Shown here piece by piece: positions 31,813 through 44,358 of a DNA stretch of 64,000 bases. Under the pieces are notes generated by a model that was given only the letters and a program-made list of their open reading frames with translations, had not been told where the DNA came from and ran no database searches. The position numbers and the translations under genes are program-made. The DNA comes from Hymenopellis radicata (lineage: Eukaryota; Basidiomycota; Agaricomycetes; Agaricales; Physalacriaceae). Each line of letters opens with the position of its first letter. The first letter of the stretch is position 1. The stretch lies in assembly GCA_015501595.1 (NCBI GenBank), contig JADNRX010000014.1, forward strand, positions 62,001 through 126,000. The letters run 5' to 3'.

Positions 31813-34800
31813 ATGCCCTGTATAGAGGCCTCAGAGTCTGGCTACAGCTCAGAGGTGGACGATGCGATAGATGAGCTCGAGTCTGGCTCTATTCCGCCCT
31901 CAGTCGGCGCCTCGCCATTGAAACGCAAGGCCAACGTTTTCGCCGACGTCCAAACTACAAAGCGTCCCAAAACTCAAGCCGGTACGCACCCGTCTCGTGT
32001 TATCAAGTTGAATTGTTGACTTGGGGAGTCTCTAGGCGGCTCAGCGAATTCGTTTCCACGGTCCATATCTGATTCTCAAGTCAAGAACAGTGCCGGTCCG
32101 TCGTCGCGTCCGTTGCCCAAGAAGAACGTCTCGAAGTCGGCCAACGCCAATTCTGGAGCACCAGCGTCCATCTCTTCGACTAAGTCATCCTACACCGCTT
32201 TCAAACCTAACGGTCTTCTGTCCCAATCCACTGCAAGCGGAAATGCAAGTGCGGGAACACCATCCTCCAGACCATCGGTCGACAAGTTGGCGTCTTCCTC
32301 ATCATTCAAACCGACAGGCTTACTACGCACGGGCCGCAATGTCGATTTGCAGGCGGGTCCGTCACGGTCCCAAGCCGTCAGCCAAACCGTCAAACCCACA
32401 AGGCGAACCCGTCCAGAAAGGCTACGACAACGTTCGATATCTTCGCCTTCGCCACCGCCTAGTAAGAGGAAGAACACTCGTATGTATAATTACAGTATCA
32501 TCGTCATTTCTGCTCACATTCAACTTTCATAGCTGAATGCATCGATATATCTTCGGATAGCGATGAATCGGCTGTAGCTTTCAACTCTAAAGCAAAGGGA
32601 AAGGGAAAGGAGAAGCAAAAGGAGAAGGGAAAGGAAAGGGAAAAAGCCAATCCTCCAATACGTCGCCAACGCCGCAACAGTGACGTTGTGATTACAGATT
32701 TTGTTCCGGCGTCTTCTCAGAAGCATTCCTCCCAACGCCAGAAGAGGCCTCTGAAGAGCACATCGTCTGTATCCTCCGAGGAAGTGATTGATCTCACCCG
32801 AAGCGATGAGGAGCAGGACCTTATGAACGGTAACGCTCAACCCCGTCCACGCCCTTCGGATACCAAATCTAAACCCGCTGAATTCATACATATTCTTGAC
32901 AGCGACGAGGAACAAGAGCCTGCGCCCTCTGCTCGTCCCAAGGCTACCCTGCCTACCCCATCGACTTCTTCTGCATCTGCACCTAAATCGAATCCTGCAC
33001 CTAAATCGGATCCTGCACCTAAATCGAATCCTGCACCTTCATCATCAGGCTCCCTACCTACGTCATCAGACACCTTAGCTCGTCCGCCCAGTACTTCTGT
33101 ACGGTCACCTCCAACGTCCAATAGCACTCCAGAGCCTATGGATATTGACATGGGTATGGATATGGATATGGACTTTGACATTGACACAAATCCGGAAAAG
33201 GATGTTTTCGTCGACGCCTCGTCGTCCCAGGCAACTACGTCCAAGACCGTCTCAGTGCCTCCGAAGGCATCAATGCCAGAGCCTTCGTCTGTGAAGGTAC
33301 AGATGCCGGAGCCCGCTTTGTCAACATCCTCCAAACCCACTAAACTCGGATCCTCTTCCCCACCCACCTCAACACTACGATCTGCACCTGACGTTCCGTC
33401 TTCTCCAAAGAACCCCGTTGTGCCACAACTCATCTCATCAGGAGCTCATCCCTCACCACGACAATCGACAGCTTCCTCACAACCCACCTCAACGTCACAA
33501 TCTGCACCATACGTTCAGTCTTCTCTAAAGAACCCAGCTGTGCCACAACTCACCTCGTCAGAAGCTCACCCCTCACCACAACAATCGACAGCTTCCTCAC
33601 AACCCACCTCAACGCCACAATCTGCACCAGACGTTCAGTCTTCTCTAAAGAACCCAGCTGTGCCACAACTCACCTCACCAGAAGCTCACCCCTCACCACC
33701 ACAATCGACAGCTTCCTCATCTCGCCCTCCTGTCACTACAACATATATCCCACTACCGAGAAGGCGACCATCACTTGCAAAAGCCTCATCCTCTGCGGGC
33801 GTTAATGGATCTTCTCCACTGCACACTCAAGTCGTGGGAGGAATTGGGCCTAGCATGGACGCTCCTCGGTCCCAGGTCAGTCGTACACGCTTTCTTCGAC
33901 CACTCGTGTGTCTAATATTATTCTTAGAACGATGTCGCCCCTACAGGTGGTTCTTCAAACTCACCAGCCAAAGCTGCCACGAAGTCTACAGGATCCAAAT
34001 CGTATCTTCCACCTGCGAAGCCACCCGCTCTACCTGGGCCTTCAACTTCCCGACCTCTCCCTCCCAAGCCCAGTTCACTTGTATCATCCACCGCGCCTCC
34101 CAGCTCGAGTAGTTCTGCTTCGACCTCTAAGCCGGCTAGTCGATCATTAATAGATACCCTGGCTGCAGCATCCCAAACTAATAGCCGCCCTCTTATACCA
34201 CATCGTCGTAAACCGAAAGCAAATGGGTCTATATCAGCTGAAGATTTGGATGCATTCCGAAGGGCGAAGAAGGAGGTTTATGAGCAGAATATCAGTCACC
34301 ATCTGAAGCATAAAGATGATCCTGATCCAAGGGAGCATGCGCATTCGGGCAAAGGGAAACAGAAGGCGCTCGAGCAGGATTCTGTCATGTCGGATTCGGC
34401 AGTCACGTCATCGCAACGTAGCTCATTTACGACCTTTGAAAAAGGCAAGGGTGAAGGGACAGGGAATGACCATACACCAGATACACCGGGCCAAAGCAGC
34501 ACTGATGAGCTCGATCTAATAACGCACACAACGCAGGACTTATTAGCGTCTGATACGCGTGGCATTTCGAACCTTACACTTAATACCCCGGAGGGGTCCA
34601 AGTCTGCTACACCTGGAACTGCCGCCGACGAGATGCTATCGACCAACACCGAAGGGATGGCTTCTTTGAGTTTGGATACTCCCGGGGAGACAGCTGCTGA
34701 CTTGTTTGACGACGAGATGGATATTGATCCAACCGCATCCAGCGCTGAAGAGAGTGTAAGTCATTCAAACCTCTCAGCAATATACTTTTTTCTGACTTGC

Positions 34801-36510
34801 AGTCCCAGACGGACGCGGACGTCCATCTACGCGATGATCGATCCGAGTCTTCAGGACTTCGTCGTTCCTCTCGTCGTCATTCTGGCGATGTTTCCATGGA
34901 GTCAGCCTCGAGTGCTGCCTCGGATGACTCCGACATCGAGACACCTGCGCGAAGCCCGACTCCCCCCAAATCTGACCCCCGCGTCTTTGGCGGCTTCAGG
35001 GTGAAGAGGTGGGCTGACATTCGGGAGGACCTTCGTCGCCAACAACCCAAGTACCTTCTTGCTCGCGATCTTCCAAGCAGATTGCAGGATTACATCAATA
35101 ACCGCCCAGCGGAATCGAGGGGTCATCCTCAGATGCGCAGATTGTTCGAACATGAAATCTACATCAACTCGGCGGACACTGAGCACGACGCGCCGGAGAT
35201 CAAAGTTGAAAACTCTGTCGATGACGAGCCTTGTCCGCCATGGGAATTCTATTACACTAATGAGATGTGGCATACTGATGACATTCCTCCTCCCACGCGG
35301 GAGGGACTTGTTGGATGTGATTGCGTCGGTGATTGTTCCACGAACAAGAACTGCGCATGTAGAAAGCACCAACTGGAAAAGGCGGGCGAGTACGCTTCGG
35401 GAGATTTTGCGTACCATCCGGATGGCCGTGTCAAGGTGGACGCGCGCGGTGTGCCCATTTGGGAGTGCAACGATATGTGTCGATGTGACGGACATTGCGT
35501 CAATCGGGTAAGATCAGTTGTATGTCTTTCTTGTCCGTCGTAGACTGACTGGGTCGATGTAGGTCGTGCAGCGCGGGCGGAAATGTCCCGTCAAGATAGT
35601 CAAGACACTAGAAAAGGGCTGGGGTGTGTACTACTTTCATTTTTGCTGTCTTCTTGGTCTGACTGCTGCTAATAGGTGTTTTCTATTGTGGACCGAAAAA
35701 GCTTCCCGAGGGAAGTTTTGTGGGCATCTATTCTGGAGAGCTAGTGACGTTCGATGTTGGAGAGCAACGTGGACCGTGAGTTTGCACTCTACGACGCTAT
35801 CTTTATCTCAACCACGAATGCAGGACGTACGATCAATCAGGGCGCACATACATGCTCGATCTCGACTTTTACCACATCCGTCAGAAGTATGAAAACGACC
35901 ACAGGCTTTCTATTGATGCCTATCATGCTGGAAATGTCAGTATTTACTATTGTCGAGCAGTCCAAATGTTAACGATTGCCTTTGCAGTTCACCCGATTCA
36001 TGGTGGGTCCCACATCAACCGGTCTAGCTAGAGAGCTTGCTTACCTGAATCATAGAATCATTCCTGTGCTCCAAACTGCTGTCTCCAACCTGTGTACATC
36101 AACGACGGAGAACTCAAGAAACCTCTTATGGCTTTTTTTACCCTTAAAGATTTGCTTCCAGAGGAAGAACTCACGTTTTCGTACTTTGGTGAACTGGTAC
36201 GGATATTTCCTCCAATAATCAGGTGTCGTTTCTAACATGTATCACGACTTTGTAGAGTGAGGAGGAGCTTAAGGACAGGATTGACAGCGGGACAGAGAAG
36301 CAAGAGGATCCGAAGGCTGTTTTCGCTCCGTGCAGATGCGGGGCTAAGATGTGTATCGGTATGTGGAACGACTCAAGAATAATATGTGTCGGGACTCATG
36401 CCTGGTTAGGTGTACTCTTCAATTAATCTTTCTCAACCTCTTATGTATCTTTCATTACCTTTTCCTACTCAGATACACCGCTGTCCTCGTGGACTCTGCA
36501 GCCCGCCTGA
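31813..36510 (+). CDS. SET-domain histone-lysine methyltransferase (pre-SET/SET/post-SET, H3K9-type)
   Basis: Twelve exons (31813-31981, 32036-32479, 32533-33875, 33928-34755, 34803-35507, 35563-35623, 35676-35775, 35824-35935, 35988-36002, 36056-36196, 36256-36358, 36473-36510) sum to 1,353 codons (1,352 aa). The first ~1,000 residues are disordered and Ser/Pro-rich, with acidic EEVIDLTRSDEEQ, IDISSDSDES and IHILDSDEEQ motifs that resemble SUMO-interacting sequences. The pre-SET has the nine-Cys zinc cluster (CDC, GDC, NCAC, then ECNDMCRCDGHC). The SET core has KGWGVFYCG, GSFVGIYSGELV, FTRFMNHSCAPNC and EEELTFSYFG. The post-SET is CRCGAKMC. This architecture is that of Suv39/Clr4/G9a enzymes, but no chromodomain is seen. 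One exon is just 15 nt and encodes FTRFM. Confidence 0.93.
32588..32646 (+). repeat. Polypurine run encoding Lys/Glu/Gly-rich segment
   Basis: A purine-only stretch of AAAGGG and AAGGAG units within exon 3 of the SET gene encodes a KGKGKEKQKEKGKEREK-like basic segment. It may act as a nuclear localisation or nucleic-acid-binding patch and is liable to length change. Confidence 0.7.
33363..33722 (+). repeat. Three tandem 120 bp coding repeats in the SET gene
   Basis: Units begin at 33363, 33483 and 33603, each 120 bp (40 codons). Consensus features are PTST..SAP.V.SS.K, NP.VPQL.S and AHPSP.QSTASSQ. Units two and three are nearly identical at the DNA level. The first is more diverged. The last unit decays at its 3' end. 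Length is a multiple of three, so copy changes would keep the frame. Confidence 0.92.
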
Positions 36511-36907
36511 ACCTTTGGTGGTTAAGAGAACGACTTGAATGAGAGGGTGTGGAATGCTGCATGTAGCATCGAAATGTGTCAACTGAGTGACTCTCTGTCT
36601 ACTGCGCTTTGTGCACGCCGCGACATTCCCAAGAGCCTCGTTTCTATGCTGATGGGTGTTTAATTGAGATGGCGGATTTCACGAGCCTGACCGTGGCTTG
36701 GTGGCTCGCAGCCTGTACAGGGATTACCCCGCTGCCCGTCCACACGGCGAGCAACAGGCACGTGTTACGTACGCTAACTCACGTCAGCCGCGCCGCGGTG
36801 CGCCATGGCGTACAGGGCAGTCAATGCTGACTGCGTCTCGCATTGTATGTCTAGAGTACAAATTTCGCAAGTTTTAGAAGTCATGGCTAACATCTAAATT
36901 ATCTACA
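36511..36907. other. Intergenic region, no gene seen
   Basis: This holds the 3' end of the SET gene and the promoter of the acetyltransferase-like gene. No supported frame. Confidence 0.4.
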
Positions 36908-38268
36908 ATGCGCACGAAACCAGGTAAATGACACGTCCTCTACTCGCAAGTCCTTCCTGACTCTTTTCGTAGGACGTCTTGAACAGTATCACTTCACGCG
37001 CGCTGCTCTCCAGCTCGATGGATGCGTCGTCTGCGCGGCAGAATATTTGTGCATCACCGGCCCAGTTTCCTTGACCAAGGAGATTCTCTACCCCGCTCTG
37101 GCGCATCTCATTCAGAGTCATGCTGCTCTTGGAATTCGCGTCGTTGAAAATCCGCCGATAGCTGCTCGTTTATGAGGTTGGAAAACGTCGATTTGAACCG
37201 CGTCGTTGTATTCGTCAATGGTCGGGTCGTGGATGAGGTCCTAAAGGAGCAGTTGGCCTTCACGTTAGACCTGACAACCAATGAGCCATTGTGGCGCATC
37301 GTTGTCGTGGATGAAAGAGTGGTCGTTTTCGTCTGGCATCACGGCATCGGGGATGGAATGAGTGGTGTAGCGTTCCACACCAACCTTCGTCACGCGTTAT
37401 CTCTGTCGTCTCCGAGCGAGATGAAGAGTGTGGTCGCAGTCCCGTCGGACCTGGACCTCGTGCCAACCATCGAGTCCACCATCAATGTCTCCACTCCCTT
37501 TCTCACAGTCATTCGCGAGCTCAGTCATCTCTTTATTCCTACCTCATGGACGCGGGGCGCAAAGTCGTGGACTGGTGCTCCCGTTGGCGGCAATCCTTCG
37601 ACTGCGATCGATGGTAGGGTCGTCAAGTTCTCTGGCTCGGAGCTCAGACAATTTCACGCGATTTGTCGATCCCACAAGGCCACCGTCACATCTGCGCTCT
37701 ATAGTGTGGCGGTAGCCGCGCTCTCCGACGCCATCGGTACTACGAAGTTCAAAACACTTTCTGCCAACATTCCCATCTCCCTGCGCGCCCTTTCCAAGGC
37801 ACCGCAAGAGGCGTTCTGCGTCCACATATCGGACTATCATCTAAACCCATCCATATCCTCCTCGTTTTCTTGGGACGTTGCCAGCGATGTGGCGGACAGC
37901 TTCGCAAACAGAGGCAAGGAGGTCGTCGGGTCGGCCTTCTCAAGTACCTCTTTGGCAATTATGCGGCGTATTTCAAGTCTCTTCTTGGCAAGAAGCGATC
38001 CGCCACGTTCGCATTGACCAATCTAGGCGTCTTTCCTAGCGAAGAACCGAGTTCTGGATCCTGGAGGGTTGAAGACATGTGGTTCGCTCAAAGTGATGTC
38101 TACACCGGAGCGGCCTTGGGTATCAGTGTGATTGGGTTGTCAGATGGCGGCCTCACTCTCTGTCTGACGAGTGGGCCAGAGGTGCTGGGACCTGGCGTCC
38201 TCGATGTTGTTGCAGAGAAGTTGTCGCAAATCGTCCGAGGCATCATCAACGAGTCCTCACGTAGATAG
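36908..38268 (+). CDS. Alcohol acetyltransferase-like (AATase, condensation-fold) with two apparent frame breaks
   Basis: Members transfer acyl groups from CoA to alcohols and carry an HxxxDG site. A short first exon (MRTKPG) is followed by a GT-AG intron (36924-36972) and GRLEQYHFTRAALQLDG. The active site is WHHGIGDGMSG, and the C-terminal half has ANIPISLRAL, TFALTNLGVFPSE and SDGGLTLCLTSG. The frame breaks twice: at 37169-37171, between IAAR and the expected FMRLENVDL, and at about 37937-37941, between GKEVVG and LLKYLFGNY. Each is explained by one base missing from a TTT or GGG run, and no intron fits. The rest is well preserved, so I call it a gene with sequence errors, with a young pseudogene as the alternative. 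Expected length is about 430 aa. Confidence 0.75.
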
Positions 38269-39441
38269 ATTTACGCTTAACTCCGATTTTGCATGCGCAT
38301 GGACAAGTCTAAGAATACAATACACTCTTTTGGCTAATCGACTTCTCGCAAAACAGACTGGAACTTAGAAAGAAAGGGAGCTAGAATCGCTGCGAGGTCG
38401 AGGTTTCAGCTTCCAGACTCAACAAGACTTCAATGTATCAATTGAAGATATAAATGACCATTAAACACGAATTCACAAACAGACAACGCATCATATTCTA
38501 CATCAACTCGTAGGAAAACGAGAGGATTGCGACGTCTACAGATGAACAGAGCTGTTCACAACAAATACTAGTCTAAACACCACCATGATCTTTTCTATCG
38601 CGCCATCCACTTGTTCGCCACCAAGTCGGACATTTCCTGCGATTCGATATGAACGAAGACCTGGCGGTAGATTAGGACGAGGGAAAGCTTGTGTGGACAA
38701 TAGATAATCGCCTCCGTGTGAGATTGCGACAAGTTGACAACATCGGAGGCTCCGCCGAACTGAAGGGTGCTATGTCTTCTAATGACTTCAAATGATGATG
38801 GTGGTGAGAAGAGACTCGACCCGGCCCGACCATCTGCTTGCGCATTCTTCCTCCTTTCATCTGAATTTTAATGTGCCTCACCCGTTGATACCCAGAGCAT
38901 TTCCTACCGGTCTTAATTTGGCTAACTGGCCATTCGCTGGGTGGTGGCGCCTAGGCGCGACTATTCATTCCATTTCTAGTTCATCAAGAGTTGCATCTGA
39001 TACCCACCGCAAGGCGATGGTCGTCTTCGAGCGCATAGAGCAGATGTAGAATTAATTAATCATTGCCAGAGCCTCGTAAACTTGGAAATAACCCGCGAAG
39101 ATGCCTTCCTCAGTACACCGACAACACGATACACTTCTGTAGAATGGGGATTTGGGCTTGTTGTTGCCGGTCCTGGGCGTAATGAGCTCCAGGAAGTAGT
39201 GGGTCGTCAGATAAACTCACCATGCATAGCTAATGGCGGACCAGATGACTTGCAGCCCGTCATTCTCAGTCTAGAAACAAGCTTCCTCGCAAAAGATTGC
39301 GACTTTCGGGTTTCTGGGATGTACATGGTAAGGGTGGGAAGATACGAATGCGCTAACAGCACGAACCTTGCTTCGTCGCTGAAGGATTTGGCAACTCAGA
39401 AGCCCTAGCTTCCCCGGTCGACTGGACTTTTAACTCTACAT
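38269..39441. other. 1.2 kb intergenic region, no supported gene
   Basis: A 108-codon + strand frame at 39082-39408 has no recognisable features. No other frame has support. Both flanking genes end here, so the region is 3' to 3'. Confidence 0.35.
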
Positions 39442-40658
39442 TCATTGTTCAATTTCGTGGCGCACACTTGTTGAATAGACCGTACCTTCTTTCACCTCAT
39501 GGTCGCCGGGTAATGACGCGGCGTACTCGTCAGTATCGTGTAGTGCAGGGCGAACACCTCGTGGTGCCTCCTCGTTTTCTGGCAACTTCGCTGAATGCTC
39601 ACTGACAGAGTCTGCCTTTTTCGTCAAGGATAGAAGACTACGTGTTCTCGTGAGAAGCACGTCCAATTCCGCATCCATGCCTGCGACGGCTTTGATCTTC
39701 TCCTGAACGCGAAGTTCGGTTTCCACTTCAAGCCTTAAGCGAAATTGATTTAGACACGCAATCGTCAGTCGATGAATGATAACCTACTGCTTCAGAATGT
39801 CCAGTTCCTTCATAAAATCCCAGGGATTGCCGATTTCCTCCATGGGAACATCTTCCAAGTCGACCCAACATCTAATGAACGGCATTTTTGGCCGTGGATC
39901 CACAAAGTCTTCCTCCACAACAGACGCAGTCCTCATCGACCTAGCCGAGCCTGAGTCAGATCGTGTGTCCCATCCCGATCTAGCGTCGTCTTCAGAGTTG
40001 GTGTGGGACTCGGAATCAGACATCCCGTCCTCCTCTTCATCTCTAATGCGGTCACTCGGTGACAGAGGAGCTGGCGGAGGTGAACGATGCGTGAGCGGGT
40101 CACCAAACGCCAAATCCAGGAGGCCTTCATCAAGCCGTCTTTTCCAATCCTTGTCAGCTGAGATTGAGAAACTGAGATCCGCAACCTCTGGCTGACAATA
40201 GTTGCCGTGATCCCTCTTGTCTGGAGCTTCATATTTAGTTAGCGCAGAGAAAGATGCTAGCGTCATGTGAAAGCAGTTGGGCCAAGGAAGAGGCGGTTCG
40301 CTAACAAGTGCTTCCCGGTTCCATGGATGCGTGCTAGGGTGATACGGGGATGCACATCTCGGGAATGGAGAATTGGTCCGGACCCGATACCATTCCACGA
40401 ACAGAAACGAGTGACAGGAAGAGGTGAACCGGCACACCAACGAAGGCCGGGAAGCGCTAATGAGAAGAAATTAATAACCCGTACAGCGAGGGGCCTGATA
40501 CTGCATACCTGAACAACGCATGCTAGATACTTGTTAGGTTTGAGAGCTCGACAAGCCTCTGTAGTTGTGGGATCATCGAGGCGTTCCAACGAGGTGACGG
40601 GGTCAAGTTGAATAACGATATATTCTGAGTAATGCGGGAGAGGAAATTCGGAAGACAT
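39442..40658 (-). CDS. Unassigned protein with acidic middle and C-terminal coiled coil
   Basis: From ATG 40658 the first exon reads MSSEFPLPHYSEYIVIQLDP and ends KPNKYLACVVQ. After an intron it continues RFPAFVGVPVHLFLSLVSV and PEMCIPVSP. The next conserved-looking part, STHPWNREALVSEPPLPWPN, is in another frame, consistent with one extra base in a three-base run at 40337-40339. Then come a Ser/Asp-rich region (DRIRDEEEDGMSDSESHT), PWDFMKELDILKQ, an intron, and a heptad-rich coiled coil (LEVETELRVQEKIKAVAG). No domain recognised. It looks like a mushroom-specific hypothetical. Confidence 0.6.
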
Positions 40659-41179
40659 AGTGATGCTCATACAAGTCATTTGATGTTTCGCGAGGATATA
40701 TGAGCAAAAGAACAAAAGAATCCATTTCTGGTAAACCGTTATTGTTCAACGTTGAGCGGTGATGGCTGTTCAGGTCAAACAATTAAAGCTTACGTCAGCC
40801 GGACGATCTTCCAAAAGAGGGAGAAGGTAGACGCCTCAATGTTCACAGAACCTTGAAGAAGACAAGGAACGGAAGAAAGGAAATCCAAAACCGGTAGTTG
40901 TTCAATAACATACATCTGATGTAGAGAACAAGAACATATACAATTGCTCGGAGACGACGATCAAGTGTTGTACTTGTACTAGACAAGCATACAATAACCT
41001 CGAGATTCGGCAAGAAGGAGATTGGTTTTTTGTATAAAAGCGCGCACAGTGCAAAAAAGACTATCAAGTATTGAAGCATCAACCACTCACCTCTTTTTTC
41101 TGTTCACTCTCGACCTGAATCTCCCTTCCGCATCTTCATCTTGTTACTGTCGTCACAGTTAGCCCGCCCAGCGCCGCAC
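40659..41179. other. Divergent promoter region
   Basis: It lies between two divergent unassigned genes. A TATAAAA at about 41034-41040 (GTATAAAAGCGC) lies 140 bases upstream of ATG 41180 and could serve that gene. No coding frame. Confidence 0.4.
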
Positions 41180-42363
41180 ATGTCTCGTCGCCACGATCCA
41201 CAAGTCGGAGAAATCTATTCTTCTCGAGAATCACTGGTTCTTCCTTACCACGAAATCTTGCTGAAGGGTATAGAGGATTTCTCTGATTCCGCTTCCTTCA
41301 GATCGTGCTCGCTGGAGACTCAGAGGACCTTGCAGACCGTGAGGACCCAATGTACGCAAAGGATCCAGGAACTGCGGAGACTGCGACACTCCAAGAAGGG
41401 TGGTCGTCCTGTCATAATCTGCTACCAGCCGGACTGGTATACTGGGGAAAAACGACCATGGGTCTTTCCGATGGGGACCTTCGGAGGGGATGACTATGAC
41501 TCCCTTCCCAATGCACTGAAGAAGTTTGCCGTTCCAGTGCGCATACAAGAAACCACGCTGGAGGCGCTCGAAAGTGGAAAGCACATTGAAACGGCACCTA
41601 CATGGAAGGCCCAGCGAGGAAAACCCGCCTGGGTTGTCGCAATTGCTATGTCAACGGCCAGTCGTCAGGTCCCGACGTGCCCATGGACTCACAGAGCCAC
41701 TGGAGGCATTTTTGCTTTAATGGATGGCGAGTATCGAGAGTTGTCGCGCATACGGAACAAGCTCCTGCAGGAGTTCAATCGGGATATGCAGGATCCGGAG
41801 TTCATGAAACAATTCTGGGAGGACTTGCAAAGGAAACAGGTACTCAATCCTGTTAATTGGTGAACGCGAAACGTTACTAATGCCTGTTCGATAGCCCCAG
41901 CGGCCGGGTGGATTGACAAATAGTGTCAGGCAAGAAAACACCCAGAGGCAGGTTAGCTCTTCTCTGCGCGTGGTGAGCCGAATACCAATCCACGGGTTCT
42001 GCTACTCACCTGTCTCTAGCTGCAAACGCCGTCTGGTATACCCCTTACACTGCATGCGCCTGAAGTTTACGAAAAGGTGAGTTATTCTTAACCGAGTGGA
42101 GTACTTACGACGTTGAATGAACCTTGCATAGGCTACAACCGACACTTCGATAGAAGAAACTGATAACATCGGCCAGCTAGTATCTGCTGTGGAGGTAAGC
42201 AACTCTTTCTTCAGTTGTCCATCTTCTGCTCACGTTGTCAACACAGAGCATGGTCATTCAACCGAAAGGTGTTCTGAATAGCTTGAGGAGCGTCACTAGT
42301 AGGCGCCGCCAAGCGGATCGTCGCCGTCGTAACAGCGGCGTCAGCAGATGCAGTAGACTATAA
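41180..42363 (+). CDS. Unassigned basic protein, five exons
   Basis: From ATG 41180 (MSRRHDPQVGEIYSSRESLV) the long first exon includes LEALESGKHIETAPTWKAQR, KPAWVVAIAMSTASRQVP and GGIFALMDGEYRELSRIRNK. It then splices to short exons PQRPGGLTNSVRQENTQRQ, LQTPSGIPLTLHAPEVYEK, ATTDTSIEETDNIGQLVSAV and a very basic C-terminus (SRRRQADRRRRNSGVSRCSR) ending at 42363. Junctions are consensus GT-AG and in phase. The Arg-rich tail suggests nucleic-acid binding or nuclear location. No family is recognised. Confidence 0.65.
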
Positions 42364-44225
42364 GCCGCGGCACCAGACCGTTCTTTTAATTCTCTCTCGT
42401 ACCTTCTCTCTTACACATCCCTAATCACTCTCTTCCTTCATTGTATCCTACCTGCCAGTAATCAAGTCTTCTCCAGTGTATGCACATACCACTGACAACT
42501 TGCAGCATGAGATCGGAATCCATGACAAGGCTAAAGAACTTCTCCAGCGGTGGCCATACATTTAATTATATGGCGGCCGAGGTAAGCGCAGATCACAGAT
42601 AATCGCGACGTTGAGACAACATCCAACAAAGCAGGCGCTAAGTAATGAGCGGGCGAGCGACATTAGAGAATTTGATAATATTGCCGTTGCAATTCCCATT
42701 GACTACACAAGTGGGATGTCAGCGGTACTGAGCGATCGACAGGTTGAAAGACGTACGGATAGCTGCAATCGAGCAAAGCTCGACAACGACGAAGAGAGCC
42801 CAGCTCCCAGTCAACGCTTTGACGCGCCATCCGACGAAAGACTGCACCATGCCACTTATATCATGCCCTAGTCCCAAGAGGATCAGCACGATACCATTGT
42901 GGATGTAGACAATCACTGACTGAGAGGGCCGCCCCATCAGACAAGAAGCGCTCCGGGAAACAATTGTACACTTACCTGGTTGTAAGATAGACTGGATCAT
43001 CTGCACGGGACAGGAATACGGATAACCAGGCGACGTCAATAAGAAGACCGACCGAAGTGTTTGATCAAGGAAATGTAGAGATAGACATTGAGTACGACCA
43101 AAGTTATGAAGCTTAGCGCTTGAACTTATTTGAACGCGAGAAAGTCCCACAAAGTACTTGATGAACCCTGGGATCACAAAAGCGCTTGAGGGCGTTGAAT
43201 GAACCAAAGTGACTCGTGCGTACCGTTCTCTGTATGTGCTCCAGTAGATTTACCTTTTATAGGCTTTTAGTGGTGTGAACTGCGTGAAAGCGAGGAATAC
43301 GCGCGTTTGAGTGATAGAAATCCGAAGGAAAGGATAGTGAGGTTGCAGGATGATGGCGGCGTATGGGCGGCGTGCCACTTTAGGAATTGAATATTGACTC
43401 AGCGATCGACTGACTTTTTGCTCCCATGTCCAACCCATGTCAACTGTGAACGTCGCGTCAAATCTGGATTATCGCGTCCAAGTTTCATACCCGGCTCGAC
43501 TCGTCCACTGGATCAGAAACAGAGAGCGGCTCGGTCCATGTACGTGTCCCGTTCGAGTTTGACATCCCGAGCTGATTCGAATCCAGACGACGGGGACCCT
43601 GGACGCGCAGGAACGCCCAATGGACAAAGAGCAGGGAGTTGATGACAAGAAAGACAGACTTACACTTTGACTCGCCGACTGCATAGAATTTTAGCACACC
43701 AACTCGGCCAACTTTAGGAAACTTATTTACTCTATACTAAGGAGGAACGTGGTTTTCCCATACTTGGCGTGAAAGGAAAAGATCTGCCGGCAACACTGTG
43801 TCTTATTTTGGTCTGTATCGTTCTCGGGAGGGCCTTGTCATTCAAGCGTCGACTGAGGAGCTCGAGCGGAGGGTTTATCCAGTCCTATTCTATGCCGAAT
43901 GGCCGTCTTTCGCCTGGTTCGCCGCGATGCAATTTCATCTATTGGGGTTAAATCCGTCACGACCAGGAACTAACTACTCGGTCCTATTGCAGTCAAGTTC
44001 ATTCAACTTGACATATCTTATTAACAACGCCACATTGGAAGTAAGCCTTTCGTGCTACGCTCACGCTGCTCATAATTTCTGACCTCTGCATGCAGACTAT
44101 TCTCAAGTGTGCCGCATACTGGCGGACACCGCAGCCACACGGCCCGTGCTTATAATTTGTCCGCGTCCACATTGAACAATGGACTCGGGCCCATTGTTTG
44201 TCGCGCTTTGTCGCCATGGCTCGCG
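42364..44225. other. 1.9 kb without a supported gene
   Basis: Minus-strand frames at 42719-43207 and 43485-43697 contain hydrophobic stretches (for example VIVYIHNGIVLILLGLG) and could be exons of a membrane protein, but I could not join them into a family pattern. A + strand frame at 43798-44082 also lacks recognisable features. Confidence 0.35.
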
Positions 44226-44233
44226 TATAAATA
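44226..44233 (+). promoter_or_regulatory. TATA box of the F-box gene
   Basis: TATAAATA lies 126 bases before ATG 44359, a typical distance for a fungal TATA promoter with a short leader. A pyrimidine/CA-rich leader follows. Confidence 0.6.
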
Positions 44234-44358
44234 CTACCTCTCTCGCGACAGTGCTCTCCTTCAATCAACAACCACCATTCATCCTGTTCTAGTAAGGCGG
44301 TCGCGTCTATTTTTCTCGTGTGTTTGAACTCTGAACAGTCTTCACAGCCATCATCATC

